Source of the DNA: Streptomyces mirabilis
Lineage (GTDB): Bacteria; Actinomycetota; Actinomycetes; Streptomycetales; Streptomycetaceae
Length of the DNA: 64,000 bases
NCBI RefSeq assembly: GCF_018310535.1
Contig: NZ_CP074102.1
Span: 6,944,001-7,008,000 of the forward strand
Direction of reading: 5' to 3'
Positions within the stretch are counted from its first letter, which is position 1; each line of letters starts with the position of its first letter. Below the pieces are notes generated by a model. It was not told where the DNA came from. It ran no database searches and saw only the letters and a list, made by a program, of their open reading frames with translations. Positions 26,710-36,198 of the stretch are shown piece by piece. The position numbers and the translations under genes are program-made.

Positions 26710-27998
26710 CCGTACGCAAGCGCATGCATCTGGCGGCGCACTTCCCGGGCGTCAACAGCACCACCGTCTGGACCGACCCGCGCTCGAAGTCCCAGATCGA
26801 CTTCGCCTCCTTCGAGCACCTCGCGCGCACCGCCGAACGCGGCCTGTTCGACTTCTTCTTCCTCGCCGAGGGGCTGCGGCTGCGTGAACACAAGGGACGT
26901 ATCCACGACCTGGACGTCGTGGGGCGACCGGAGTCGATCACCGTCCTCAACGCGCTCGCCGCCGTCACCGAGCGGCTCGGGCTCGCCGCCACGGTCAACG
27001 CGACCTTCAACGAGCCGTACGAACTCGCCCGCAGACTGGCCACGCTGGACCACCTCAGCGGGGGCCGGGCCGCTTGGAACGTGGTCACCTCCTCCGACGC
27101 CTTCACCGGGGAGAACTTCCGCCGCGGCGGCTTTCTCGACCGCGCCGACCGGTATGCGCGCGCCGCCGAATTCGTCGCCACGGCACGAGAGCTGTGGGAC
27201 TCCTGGACGCCGGAAGGCGTGGCGCGCCCCTTCGCGCACCAGGGGCGGCACTTCGACATCGCGGGGGAGTTCGGGCTGCCGCGCTCACCGCAGGGGCGGC
27301 CCGTCGTCATCCAGGCCGGGGACTCGGACGAGGGCCGGGAGTTCGCCGCGTCCACGGCGGACGTGGTCTTCACCCGGCACGGGACTCTGGAAGCCGGCCG
27401 GGAGTTCTACGCCGATGTGAAGGGGCGGCTCGCGACGTACGGGCGGTCGCCCGAGGACCTGAAGATCATGCCCGGTGTCACCGTCGTGCTCGGTGACACC
27501 GCGGCCGACGCGCGGGAGCGGGCCGCCGAGATCCGCCGCCGGCAGGTCTCCCCGCAGAACGCGCTCCTCGCCCTGGAACAGATCTGGGGCGTCGACCTCT
27601 CCTCGTACGACCCCGATGGGCCCCTGCCCGACATCGACCCGGAGCCGGCCCTCGCGCAGGGGCGGGTGCGCGTCGCCGACCCCCTCGCGGTGGCGGAGAA
27701 GTGGCGGGCCCTGTCGCGGGCGAAGGGGCTGTCCATCCGGCAGACCGTGATCGAGGCGTCCGGGCGGCAGTCCTTCATCGGCACTCCGGAGGCGGTCGCC
27801 GCCGAACTCGACGAGTTCGTGACGGCCGACGCCGCCGACGGCTTCATCCTCGTCCCCCATCTGACCCCGGACGGACTGGACGAGTTCGTGGACCGGGTGG
27901 TCCCGCTGCTCCAGGAGCGGGACGCCTTCCGCACGGAATACACGGGTATGACGCTGCGCTCACATCTCGGGTTGCCGGAACCCGTATGGAAGGGTTGA
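26706..27998 (+). CDS. NtaA/SnaA/DszA-family flavin monooxygenase
   Basis: This 430-residue enzyme of the NtaA/SnaA/DszA (SoxA) monooxygenase family is identified by its N-terminus (MHLAAHFPGVNSTTVWTDPR), EHLARTAERGLFDFFFLAEG, LATLDHLSGGRAAWNVVTSSD and ENFRRGGFLDRADRYARA. Members use reduced flavin from a partner to hydroxylate or cleave C-N and C-S bonds (nitrilotriacetate, desulfurisation, 2-succinocysteine-type routes). Two luciferase-like enzymes in tandem next to a cystine-like ABC importer recall the Bacillus ytm/yxe operons for S-modified cysteine scavenging (family knowledge). Confidence 0.9.
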   Translation: MTVRKRMHLAAHFPGVNSTTVWTDPRSKSQIDFASFEHLARTAERGLFDFFFLAEGLRLREHKGRIHDLDVVGRPESITVLNALAAVTERLGLAATVNATFNEPYELARRLATLDHLSGGRAAWNVVTSSDAFTGENFRRGGFLDRADRYARAAEFVATARELWDSWTPEGVARPFAHQGRHFDIAGEFGLPRSPQGRPVVIQAGDSDEGREFAASTADVVFTRHGTLEAGREFYADVKGRLATYGRSPEDLKIMPGVTVVLGDTAADARERAAEIRRRQVSPQNALLALEQIWGVDLSSYDPDGPLPDIDPEPALAQGRVRVADPLAVAEKWRALSRAKGLSIRQTVIEASGRQSFIGTPEAVAAELDEFVTADAADGFILVPHLTPDGLDEFVDRVVPLLQERDAFRTEYTGMTLRSHLGLPEPVWKG

Positions 27999-28002
27999 TC
28001 AC

Positions 28003-28833
28003 ATGACGAAAGACGCATCCGCAGACGCATCTGACGGGACATCCGCAGACGTGTTCGACGGCGCAACCGAGGGCTGGGAGCGGTGGCACGAGCGCCGCGT
28101 CGAGACGGTGTCCGCCCCCTACGGCCCGTTGGCGCTCACCGGCACGCACTGGCTGGAGGACTATCCGGACGGGCGACTTCCGGACATCCCCGGGCTGTGG
28201 ACCGACCAGGAGGACGGGGTCCTGCTGACGGCCGCCCCCGAGGACGGTCTGAGCCTGGACGGAAATCCCTTCACCGGCGAGGTCCGGCTCGACGCCGACC
28301 TCGGGTCGGCGGCCGAGGCCCGGGTCGGGCTCGGCGAGCGCCGTTTCGTCGTCCTGGTGCGCGAAGGGATCTGGGGCGTACGCGACTTCGACCCCGCCTC
28401 CGAAGGGCGCGCGGCCTTCAAGGGCGTCGAGGCGACGCCGTACGACCCGCGCTGGTCGGTGCCGGGGCACTTCACGCCGTACGGCGAGAGCCGCACCGTA
28501 CACGTGGAGAACGCGGACGGAGTCGCCCGCGGTCTGGGGCTCGGCGGCATCCTCGCCTTCACCCTGGACGGCGAGGACCTCACGCTCCAGGTGTCGGTGG
28601 AGAGCGACGGCTCGCTGTGGGCCGTGTTCGCCGACACCACCAGCGGGGACAGCAGCTACCGCTTCCGGTTCCTGCGCCCCGCGGCGCCCGACGCCGAGGG
28701 GCGTACGACGGTGGACTTCAACCGGGCCGTGCTCCCGCCGTGCGCGTTCGCCGACCACTTCATCTGCCCCTTCCCGCCGCCCGGGAACACCCTGGGCGTG
28801 GCCGTCCCGGCGGGGGAGCGCACGCTGCTCTGA
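28003..28833 (+). CDS. DUF1684 protein
   Basis: This 276-residue protein has the DUF1684 pattern: RRVETVSAPYGPLALTGTHW, FADTTSGDSSYRFRFL, TTVDFNRAVLPPCAF and ICPFPPPGNTLGVAVPAGE. The function is unknown in all organisms; the conserved C-terminal Asp-Phe-Asn and Cys residues suggest an enzyme or ligand-binding beta protein. The first about 25 residues (Asp/Ala/Ser-rich) are not conserved in kind. It follows the second monooxygenase after four bases and is the last gene of the operon. Its presence with flavin monooxygenases suggests that it handles an oxidised product (inference). Confidence 0.85.
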   Translation: MTKDASADASDGTSADVFDGATEGWERWHERRVETVSAPYGPLALTGTHWLEDYPDGRLPDIPGLWTDQEDGVLLTAAPEDGLSLDGNPFTGEVRLDADLGSAAEARVGLGERRFVVLVREGIWGVRDFDPASEGRAAFKGVEATPYDPRWSVPGHFTPYGESRTVHVENADGVARGLGLGGILAFTLDGEDLTLQVSVESDGSLWAVFADTTSGDSSYRFRFLRPAAPDAEGRTTVDFNRAVLPPCAFADHFICPFPPPGNTLGVAVPAGERTLL

Positions 28834-29136
28834 CGGTTCACTCCTCCGCGCCCTCCGCTCACTCCTCCAAGCCCTTCAGGCGCTTCGAGTGCCCCGACGA
28901 TCCACACGCAATCCGCGCACCCGAGTCTGGGAAGATCAACTCCCGCTGGTGGTACGTAAGTTGAACGCTGCACGGCCGAAAGGTGCCCTTGCGCCGGTCG
29001 GCCGTGCGGCCGAATACTCCCCCACAGCGCTTGTCAGGAGCACGGCTTGTCCGGAATCCGGTCGGGCGGCTCCCGGCTGCGCCTCACGGGCCCCGACCCC
29101 ACGCGGGCCCCCTACTTCCCTCGGGAGGAACGACAA
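28834..29136. other. Gap between DUF1684 operon and first streptogrisin gene, with a hairpin
   Basis: No gene is visible in these 303 bp. A perfect inverted repeat, GCACGGCCGA (28970-28979) with TCGGCCGTGC (28998-29007), can close the upstream operon. The protease promoter should lie between it and the ribosome site GGGAGGAA before 29137. Confidence 0.55.
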
Positions 29137-30036
29137 GTGAGGATCAAGCGCACCACCCCCCGCAGCGGTATAGCGAGACGGACCCGGCTGATCGCCGTGA
29201 CCACCGGACTCCTGGCCGCCGCAGCGTTCTCCGTCCCCACCGCGAACGCATCCGACGTCCATACGTTCAGCGCCACCCAGCTGAGCTCGGTGAACAAGTC
29301 GGTACTCAAGTCCGACATCGCGGGAACCGCCTGGGCGGTCGACACCAAGACGAACCGCGTCGTCGTCACCGTCGACAGCACGGTCTCCAAGGCCGAGATC
29401 GCAAAGATCAAGAAGGACGCGGGCGGCAACTCCGCGGCCATCACGATCAAGCACACCCCGGGCAAGTTCAAGAAGCTGATCACCGGCGGCGACGCCATCT
29501 ACGGCGGTTCCTACCGCTGCTCGCTCGGCTTCAACGTGCACAGCGGGAGCACCTACTACTTCCTGACCGCCGGCCACTGCGGTGAGGTCGCCTCCACCTG
29601 GTACTCCAACTCCGGTCACACCACCACGCTGGGCACGAACGTCAGCTACAGCTTCCCGACCAATGACTTCGCGCTGGTGCGCTACACCAACACCTCGATC
29701 GCCCACCCGAGCGCGGTCGGCAGCCAGACCATCAGCAGCGCCGCCACGCCCAGCGTGGGCACGACCGTCTACCGTCGCGGCTCGACCACCGGCACGCACA
29801 GCGGCCGGGTCACCGCGTTGAACGCCACGGTCAACTACGGCAGCGGCGACGTGGTCTACCAGATGATCCAGACCACGGTCTGCGCCGAGGGCGGCGACAG
29901 CGGCGGTCCGCTCTACGCGGGTTCCGTCGCCTACGGTCTGACCTCGGGCGGCAGTGGTGACTGCACCTCCGGCGGTACGACCTTCTTCCAGCCGGTCACC
30001 GAGGCACTGAGCTACTACGGCGTGAGCGTCGGCTGA
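29137..30036 (+). CDS. sprB: Streptogrisin B-like secreted serine protease
   Basis: This 299-residue pre-pro-protease of family S1E has the same length as streptogrisin B precursor. A signal peptide with twin-Arg-containing N-terminus ([19 protein letters not shown]) is followed by a propeptide (to about residue 110) and a mature enzyme from about [20 protein letters not shown]. The catalytic triad is visible: LTAGHC (His), NDFALV (Asp), GGDSGGP (Ser). The C-terminus [15 protein letters not shown] is typical. The start GTG 29137 follows GGGAGGAA; upstream in-frame ATG codons lack a ribosome site. It is secreted and self-processed, with chymotrypsin-like specificity expected. Confidence 0.93.
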   Translation: MRIKRTTPRSGIARRTRLIAVTTGLLAAAAFSVPTANASDVHTFSATQLSSVNKSVLKSDIAGTAWAVDTKTNRVVVTVDSTVSKAEIAKIKKDAGGNSAAITIKHTPGKFKKLITGGDAIYGGSYRCSLGFNVHSGSTYYFLTAGHCGEVASTWYSNSGHTTTLGTNVSYSFPTNDFALVRYTNTSIAHPSAVGSQTISSAATPSVGTTVYRRGSTTGTHSGRVTALNATVNYGSGDVVYQMIQTTVCAEGGDSGGPLYAGSVAYGLTSGGSGDCTSGGTTFFQPVTEALSYYGVSVG

Positions 30037-30087
30037 CCGACGGTCCCCCCCGTAACACCCGCACGACCGGATCTGCAGCCAGCAGCA

Positions 30088-30126
30088 GGCGAGCCCCCGT
30101 ACGCAACTGTCGTGCGGGGGCTCGCC
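30088..30126. terminator. Terminator of the first streptogrisin gene
   Basis: Arms GGCGAGCCCCCGTACG and CGTGCGGGGGCTCGCC pair over 16 bp with one G-U and a 7-base loop, followed by CTTG. Confidence 0.8.
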
Positions 30127-30224
30127 CTTGCTCGGGTGACGGAGTTACCGTCGAAGTACACGCCGGGTACGCGCCTGATGCGGTACTTGCCCGATGCGCC
30201 CACTTCGGACCCTGGGGGGCCGTG

Positions 30225-31115
30225 ATGGTCGAGGAACTGGTGGCGGCGGGAGTCTCCGTCGTATCCGTGGGGATCGTCTATGCGATGGCCGGGGCCCGTG
30301 TCGTCAAACAGTACGAACGCGGTGTGGTGTTGCGACTCGGCCGGCTGCGCTCGGACGTGCGTGGGCCCGGGTTCACCATGGTGGTGCCCTTCGTCGACAA
30401 ACTGCGCAAGGTCAACATGCAGATCGTGACGATGCCGGTGCCCGCGCAGGAGGGCATCACGCGGGACAACGTCACGGTGCGGGTCGACGCGGTCGTCTAC
30501 TTCAAGGTGGTCGACGCGGCCGACGCGGTCATCCAGGTCGAGGACTACCAGTTCGCGGTCTCGCAGATGGCGCAGACCTCGCTGCGCTCGATCATCGGCA
30601 AGAGCGACCTGGACGATCTGCTCTCCAACCGGGAGAAGCTCAACCAGGGCCTGGAGTTGATGATCGACAGTCCGGCGATGGGCTGGGGTGTGCAGATCGA
30701 CCGGGTCGAGATCAAGGACGTGTCACTGCCGGAGACGATGAAACGCTCGATGGCCCGGCAGGCCGAGGCCGACCGTGAACGGCGCGCGCGGGTCATCAAC
30801 GCGGACGCGGAGCTCCAGGCGTCGAAGAAGCTGGCGGAGGCCGCCGGGGTGATGTCCGAACAGCCCGCCGCGCTCCAACTGCGGCTGCTGCAGACCGTGG
30901 TGGCGGTCGCCGCCGAGAAGAACTCCACCCTCGTCCTCCCCTTCCCGGTGGAACTGCTGCGGTTCCTGGAACGGGCGCAGCAGCCGGCCGCGCCGGCGCC
31001 CGAGCAGCCGGTGCGGGCATCGGAAGGCGTTGAGCAATCGGTGCAGGAGCAACCGTCCTCCCTCGCGCCCCCGTTGGGATCGGACCCTGAAGGGTCGAAA
31101 ACCAGACAGGGCTAG
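30225..31115 (+). CDS. Slipin (stomatin/SPFH Band 7) protein
   Basis: This 296-residue protein has an N-terminal membrane anchor (VAAGVSVVSVGIVYAMAGA) and a Band 7 domain: YERGVVLRLGRLRSDVRGPG, VTVRVDAVVYFKVVDAADAV and AQTSLRSIIGKSDLDDLLSN. A coiled-coil tail follows (AEADRERRARVINADAELQA). Slipins form membrane scaffolds for quality control; many are linked to an NfeD-type protease, which is absent here. A GTG at 30222 directly precedes the chosen ATG. The C-terminal 40 residues are Pro/Glu/Ser-rich. It lies between two streptogrisin genes, but no functional link is known. Confidence 0.9.
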   Translation: MVEELVAAGVSVVSVGIVYAMAGARVVKQYERGVVLRLGRLRSDVRGPGFTMVVPFVDKLRKVNMQIVTMPVPAQEGITRDNVTVRVDAVVYFKVVDAADAVIQVEDYQFAVSQMAQTSLRSIIGKSDLDDLLSNREKLNQGLELMIDSPAMGWGVQIDRVEIKDVSLPETMKRSMARQAEADRERRARVINADAELQASKKLAEAAGVMSEQPAALQLRLLQTVVAVAAEKNSTLVLPFPVELLRFLERAQQPAAPAPEQPVRASEGVEQSVQEQPSSLAPPLGSDPEGSKTRQG

Positions 31116-31360
31116 ACCTCACGGGCTGCGCATACGTCACTCGCGCTCGGTGTTTGCACTGCGAACGCACAGGGTGCGATCACACAGGGTCAAGGTGCCG
31201 GGGGCGTACGCCCGTTGCTGTACGCGCGTCCTGAAGTCGACCTTGTGAGCCACCTGTGGGTCTCGGAATAGTGGGCGCCCGTACGCCTTTCGATTCCGTA
31301 CGCCTTCCGGCCCCGGAGGTCCCCACGACCTCCCGGGCCGCCCCCACAGGAGGACGCGAA

Positions 31361-32443
31361 GTGAAGCACCGACGTATATCCGGGCGGCGCGCAGCCGTGG
31401 CAGGCGCGAGTGTCGCCGCCCTGGTCGCCGCGGGAGTCACCTTCCAGACTGCGAACGCGAGCGAGACGCAGAAGAGTGCGGCGCCCCGGCCGCTCTCGAT
31501 CACGGCGGCCGGAAAGCTCGCCTCGACGCTCGGCAAGGACCTGGGTCCCGACGCGGCGGGAACGTATTACGACGCGAAGGCCGGGCACCTCGTCGTCAAC
31601 GTGCTCGACCGGGCCGCGGCGCGCGTCGTCGAGGCGGCCGGCGCCCAGGCCAGAATCGTCGAGAACTCCCTCGCCGAACTGACGAGCGCCCGTACCACCC
31701 TCAAGAAGGACGCGACCATCCCCGGCACGTCCTGGGCGACCGACCCGGGGACCAACAAGGTCGTCGTCACCGCCGACCGCACGGTCGGCGGCGCGACCCT
31801 CGCCCGGCTGACCAAGGTCGTCGACGGTCTCGGCGCCAAGGCCGAACTCCAGCGCACGAAGGGGGAGTTCAAGACCTTCATCGCGGGCGGCGACGCGATC
31901 ACCGGCTCCGGCGGGCGCTGCTCGCTCGGCTTCAACGTGGTCAAGGGCGGCCAGCCGTACTTCATCACCGCCGGGCACTGCACCCGGGCGATCTCCACCT
32001 GGTCGGACTCCAGCGGCAAGGAGATCGGCACGAACGAGCAGTCCAGCTTCCCCGGCAACGACTTCGGTCTGGTCAAGTACACCTCGACGGTCGCCCACCC
32101 GAGCGAGGTCGATCTCTACAACGGCTCCGCGCAGCCCATCACCCAGGCGGGTGCGGCGACCGTCGGGCAGTCGGTGACGCGCAGCGGTTCGACGACCCAG
32201 GTGCACAGCGGCACGGTCACCGGCCTGGACGCCACCGTGAACTACGGCAACGGCGACATCGTCGACGGACTCATCCAGACCGACGTCTGTGCCGAGCCCG
32301 GTGACAGCGGCGGCTCGCTCTTCTCGGGCTCCACGGCCATCGGCCTCACCTCGGGCGGCAGTGGCGACTGCACCTCGGGCGGCGAGACCTTCTTCCAGCC
32401 GGTCACCGAGGCGCTGTCGGCCTTCGGCGCCCAGATCGGCTGA
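31361..32443 (+). CDS. sprD: Streptogrisin D-like secreted serine protease
   Basis: This 360-residue S1E pre-pro-protease has a signal peptide ([20 protein letters not shown]), a longer alpha-lytic-protease-type propeptide and a mature domain from about [20 protein letters not shown]. Triad residues are seen in FITAGHC, NDFGLV and GDSGGS. Segments [17 protein letters not shown] and [20 protein letters not shown] match streptogrisin D more closely than A or B. It starts at GTG 31361 after ACAGGAGGA. It sits about 1.3 kb after the B-type gene with the slipin between, suggesting an old duplication followed by divergence. Confidence 0.93.
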   Translation: MKHRRISGRRAAVAGASVAALVAAGVTFQTANASETQKSAAPRPLSITAAGKLASTLGKDLGPDAAGTYYDAKAGHLVVNVLDRAAARVVEAAGAQARIVENSLAELTSARTTLKKDATIPGTSWATDPGTNKVVVTADRTVGGATLARLTKVVDGLGAKAELQRTKGEFKTFIAGGDAITGSGGRCSLGFNVVKGGQPYFITAGHCTRAISTWSDSSGKEIGTNEQSSFPGNDFGLVKYTSTVAHPSEVDLYNGSAQPITQAGAATVGQSVTRSGSTTQVHSGTVTGLDATVNYGNGDIVDGLIQTDVCAEPGDSGGSLFSGSTAIGLTSGGSGDCTSGGETFFQPVTEALSAFGAQIG

Positions 32444-32561
32444 CGCGATCCGTCCTGCCTGCTCAGGGCCGGGTGGACCGGTGTTTGCGCAGGTGGGACG
32501 GGCTCGAACGGATGTCGCACACTTGTTCGGAAATTGGTCTATGGTGGGGGTGAGGTCATTG

Positions 32562-32575
32562 GGAACTAATGTTCG
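32562..32575. promoter_or_regulatory. LexA SOS box upstream of dnaE2
   Basis: GAAC-TAAT-GTTC (32563-32574) is flanked by G and CG, matching the actinobacterial/Gram-positive CGAACNNNNGTTCG box. It lies 60 bp before the GTG start of dnaE2. It overlaps the alternative ATG at 32569, which argues against that start. Confidence 0.75.
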
Positions 32576-32634
32576 AGAGCCTGGTGGGAGGGCCCTCGGA
32601 CACGAATGGATACGGACGGGTACGGGAGGTGCGT

Positions 32635-35600
32635 GTGCCGGGGTTCACGCATCTGCACACCGTCTCCGGGTTCTCCCTGCGGTACGGGGCCTCGCACCCG
32701 GAGCGGCTGGCCGAGCGTGCCTCGGAGCGGGGCATGGACGCCCTCGCGCTCACCGACCGGGACAGCCTCGCGGGCACGGTCCGGTTCGCCAAGGCCTGCG
32801 CGAAGGCGGGTGTCCGTCCACTGTTCGGGGCGGACCTCGCGGTCGAGGCTCCCGCCCGGGAAGCGAGGGCTTCCGCCCGGACGGCGGGGGCCTTCGCGCG
32901 GACGGCCGGGGCCTCCGCGCCGACGGGCGGGGCTTTTGCCCGAGCGGCCGGGGAGTCCGTAGGAGGGGAGCGGCGCCGCGCCCCGGTCCGTGGCGGTGCC
33001 TTCATCGATGAGTCGACTCCCCGGGTGACCTTCCTCGCCCGGGACGGCGCGGCCGGCTGGGCCGACCTCTGCAGAATCGTTACGGCGGCGCATGCGGGCG
33101 GCGGTCCCGGCAGCGGCCCGGGGCAGCAGCCCCTGCTGCTCCGGCCGGACAACCACGCCGAAGGACTGACCGTACTGCTCGGCCCCGCCTCCGACGTCGG
33201 CCGCGCACTCGCCGCGGGGCGCCCCGACCGCGCCGCGAAGCTGCTCGCGCCCTGGCGGGAGATCTACGGCGACGCCCTGCGCCTCGAAGCCGTCTGGCAC
33301 GGCCGCGAGGGTACCGGGCCGGGGTCCCTGCGGCTCGCCGCCCGCACCGTCGGCTTCGCCGCCGAACAGCGGGTGCGCCCGGTGCTCAGCAACGCGGTCC
33401 GGTACGCCGACCCGGGCCTCGGTCCGGTCGCCGACGTCCTGGACGCCGCCCGCCGTCTCGTCCCCGTCGACCCCCGGCGCGAGCTGGACTCCGGCGAGGC
33501 CTGGCTCAAGGGCGAGGCCGCCATGCTGGGTGCCGCCGAACGGATCGTCGAGGCCGCGGGCTACCGCCGTGACACCGCGTACCGTCTGCTCGAACAGACC
33601 CAGGCCACCGCCGCCGAGTGCCTCGTCGACCCCGAGGACGACCTCGGCATCGGTACCGTCCACTTCCCCGAGCCGCATCTCGTCGGGGCGGGCCGACGCA
33701 CCGCCCAGCGCGTCCTGGCCTCCCGGGCGGCGGCGGGCATGGTGCTGCGCGGATACGGCGGCAAGCGGGCCTACTGGGAGCGGATGCACCGCGAGCTGGA
33801 CATCATCGCCCACCACGACTTCGCCTCCTACTTCCTGACGGTCGCCCAGGTCGTGGACGACGTAAGGAAGATGGGCATCCGGGTCGCCGCGCGCGGTTCC
33901 GGCGCGGGTTCCCTCGTCAACCACCTCCTCGGTATCGCGCACGCCGATCCGGTCGAGCACGGGCTGCTGATGGAGCGCTTCCTGTCCAAGCGCCGCTCGG
34001 TGCTGCCCGACATCGACATCGACGTGGAGTCCGCGCGCCGGCTGGAGGTCTACCGCGCGATCATCGACCGGTTCGGCACCGAGCGGGTCGCGACCGTCTC
34101 GATGCCCGAGACCTACCGGGTGCGGCACGCCGTCCGCGATGTGGGCGCCGCGCTCTCCATGGACCCGGCAGACATCGACCGGATCGCCAAGTCCTTCCCG
34201 CACATCCGCGCCCGCGACGCCCGCACGGCGATGGACGAGCTGCCCGAACTGCGGGAGCTGGCGAGGGGGGTTCAGCGGGAAGGCGAGAAGTACGGACGGC
34301 TGTGGGAGCTGGTGGAGTCCCTCGACGCCCTCCCGCGCGGCATCGCCATGCACCCGTGCGGGGTGCTCCTCTCCGACGCCTCCCTGCTCGCCCGTACACC
34401 GGTCGTGCCGACCAGTGGCGAGGGCTTGCCCATGTCGCAGTTCGACAAGGAGGACGTCGAGGACCTCGGGCTGCTCAAGCTCGATGTGCTGGGCGTGCGG
34501 ATGCAGTCCGCGATGGCGCACGCGGTGGCCGAGGTGCAGCGGGCCACGGGGGACCGGCCGGACATCGACGCGGTGGCGCCGGGCGACCCGGCGACCTATC
34601 GACTCATCCAGTCCGCCGAGACGCTGGGCTGCTTCCAGATCGAGTCGCCCGGACAGCGCGACCTGGTCGGACGGCTGCAGCCCGCGACCTTCCACGACCT
34701 CGTCGTCGACATCTCGCTCTTCCGGCCGGGACCGGTCGCCGCCGACATGGTGCGGCCGTTCATCGAAGCGCGGCACGGGCGGGCGCCGATCCGCTATCCG
34801 CACCCGGACCTGGAGGGACCGCTGAAGGAGACGTACGGCGTCGTGGTCTTCCACGAGCAGATCATCGACATCGTCGACATCATGACCGGCTGCGGACGTG
34901 ACGAGGCGGACCGAGTGCGGCGCGGGCTGTCCGACCCCGAGTCGCAGGGGCGGATCCGGTTCTGGTTCGCACAGAACGCGGCGGCCAAGGGGTACGACGC
35001 CGAGACCATCGCGCGGACCTGGGAGATCGTCGAGGCCTTCGGGTCGTACGGCTTCTGCAAGGCGCACGCGGTCGCCTTCGCCGTGCCGACGTACCAGTCG
35101 GCGTGGCTGAAGGCCCATCACCCGGCCGCTTTCTACGCTGGGTTGCTCACGCACGACCCCGGGATGTATCCGAAGCGGCTGCTGCTGGCGGACGCGCGGC
35201 GCCGGGGGGTGCCGGTCCTGCCGTTGGACGTGAACCGGTCGGCGGTCGCCCACCGTATCGAACTGGTGTCTGAATCTGCTGGCTCTGCCGGCCGCTGGGG
35301 CGTCCGCCTTGCCCTCTCCGACGTGCACGGCATCAGCGAGGCCGAGGCGGCGCGGATCGCGGACGGACAGCCGTACGCCTCCCTGCTCGACTTCTGGGAG
35401 CGGGCCCGGCCGAGCAGGCCGCTCGCACAGCGGCTCGCGCAGGTCGGCGCGCTGGACGCGTTCGGCGCCAACCGGCGTGACCTGCAACTGCACCTGACCG
35501 AACTGCACCGGGGCGCCCGAGGTGCGGGCGGAGGCCAACTCCCGCTGACGGGTGGGCGGAAGACCGCCTCCGCCGGGCTGCCCGACCTCTCCTCGGCCGA

Positions 35601-36198
35601 GCGGCTCAGCGCCGAACTGGGCGTGTTGTCGATGGACGCCTCGCGCAACCTGATGGACGACCACCGGGAGTTCCTGGAGGAGCTGGGCGTGGTGACGGCA
35701 CGCCGGCTGCGGGAGGCGCGGCACGGAGAGACGGTCCTGGTCGCGGGCGCCAAGGCGGCCACCCAGACCCCGCCGATCCGCTCCGGTAAACGCGTCATCT
35801 TCACCACCCTGGACGACGGCACCGGCCTGGTCGACCTCGCCTTCTTCGACGACTCCCACGACGTCTGCGCCCACACCGTCTTCCACTCCTGGCTGCTGCT
35901 GGTGCGCGGAGTGGTGCAGCGCCGGGGCCCGCGCAGTCTCAGTGTGGTGGGCGCGGCGGCCTGGAACCTCGCCGAACTGGTCGAGCTGCGCGCCGAGGGC
36001 GGCCTCGACGTGGTGGCGGCGCGGCTGGCGGAGCCCGTACCGGAGCCCCTGCCGGAGGGGGAGGGCGCGAAGGAGAGCCGGAAGATCCGGATGCCCACGG
36101 GGTACGAGATGCACCCCTGGGCCGATCTGCGTCCCGCGGGCGAAGGGCCCGCGGGGGGAAAGAAGTTGTGGCACCAGAGTCCGGGGAGTGCGGGATGA
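32635..36198 (+). CDS. dnaE2: Error-prone DNA polymerase III alpha subunit DnaE2
   Basis: This 1187-residue C-family polymerase shows a PHP domain with degenerate metal site (FTHLHTVSGFSLRYG), palm catalytic aspartates in PDIDIDVE, RGSGAGSLVNHLLGIAHADP, GIAMHPCGVL, SQFDKEDVEDLGLLKLDVLG and FGSYGFCKAHAVAFAV, then an OB fold. It lacks the long C-terminal tau-binding region of replicative DnaE1. The start GTG 32635 (VPGFTHLHTV) follows GGGAGG; an ATG at 32569 falls inside the SOS box. A 105-bp in-frame tandem repeat enlarges the PHP domain. It is coupled by ATGA to a Y-family protein; together they form a damage-tolerance mutasome. Confidence 0.95.
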   Translation: MPGFTHLHTVSGFSLRYGASHPERLAERASERGMDALALTDRDSLAGTVRFAKACAKAGVRPLFGADLAVEAPAREARASARTAGAFARTAGASAPTGGAFARAAGESVGGERRRAPVRGGAFIDESTPRVTFLARDGAAGWADLCRIVTAAHAGGGPGSGPGQQPLLLRPDNHAEGLTVLLGPASDVGRALAAGRPDRAAKLLAPWREIYGDALRLEAVWHGREGTGPGSLRLAARTVGFAAEQRVRPVLSNAVRYADPGLGPVADVLDAARRLVPVDPRRELDSGEAWLKGEAAMLGAAERIVEAAGYRRDTAYRLLEQTQATAAECLVDPEDDLGIGTVHFPEPHLVGAGRRTAQRVLASRAAAGMVLRGYGGKRAYWERMHRELDIIAHHDFASYFLTVAQVVDDVRKMGIRVAARGSGAGSLVNHLLGIAHADPVEHGLLMERFLSKRRSVLPDIDIDVESARRLEVYRAIIDRFGTERVATVSMPETYRVRHAVRDVGAALSMDPADIDRIAKSFPHIRARDARTAMDELPELRELARGVQREGEKYGRLWELVESLDALPRGIAMHPCGVLLSDASLLARTPVVPTSGEGLPMSQFDKEDVEDLGLLKLDVLGVRMQSAMAHAVAEVQRATGDRPDIDAVAPGDPATYRLIQSAETLGCFQIESPGQRDLVGRLQPATFHDLVVDISLFRPGPVAADMVRPFIEARHGRAPIRYPHPDLEGPLKETYGVVVFHEQIIDIVDIMTGCGRDEADRVRRGLSDPESQGRIRFWFAQNAAAKGYDAETIARTWEIVEAFGSYGFCKAHAVAFAVPTYQSAWLKAHHPAAFYAGLLTHDPGMYPKRLLLADARRRGVPVLPLDVNRSAVAHRIELVSESAGSAGRWGVRLALSDVHGISEAEAARIADGQPYASLLDFWERARPSRPLAQRLAQVGALDAFGANRRDLQLHLTELHRGARGAGGGQLPLTGGRKTASAGLPDLSSAERLSAELGVLSMDASRNLMDDHREFLEELGVVTARRLREARHGETVLVAGAKAATQTPPIRSGKRVIFTTLDDGTGLVDLAFFDDSHDVCAHTVFHSWLLLVRGVVQRRGPRSLSVVGAAAWNLAELVELRAEGGLDVVAARLAEPVPEPLPEGEGAKESRKIRMPTGYEMHPWADLRPAGEGPAGGKKLWHQSPGSAG
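32860..32964. repeat. Five in-frame 21-bp repeats in the dnaE2 PHP domain
   Basis: The codons translate as EARASAR, TAGAFAR, TAGASAP, TGGAFAR and AAGESVG, one heptad per 21 bp. The repeat is inserted between the LFGADLAVE strand and RVTFLARDG of the PHP domain, a surface loop position. It is imperfect at DNA level and is likely variable between strains. Confidence 0.85.

Noticed and set aside
32569..32634. ATG 32569 as dnaE2 start
   Set aside because: It overlaps the LexA box, and GTG 32635 has GGGAGG at good spacing and starts the conserved PGFTHLHTV.
32566..36174. 1202-residue minus-strand ORF opposite dnaE2
   Set aside because: Antisense shadow; dnaE2 on the plus strand is unmistakable.
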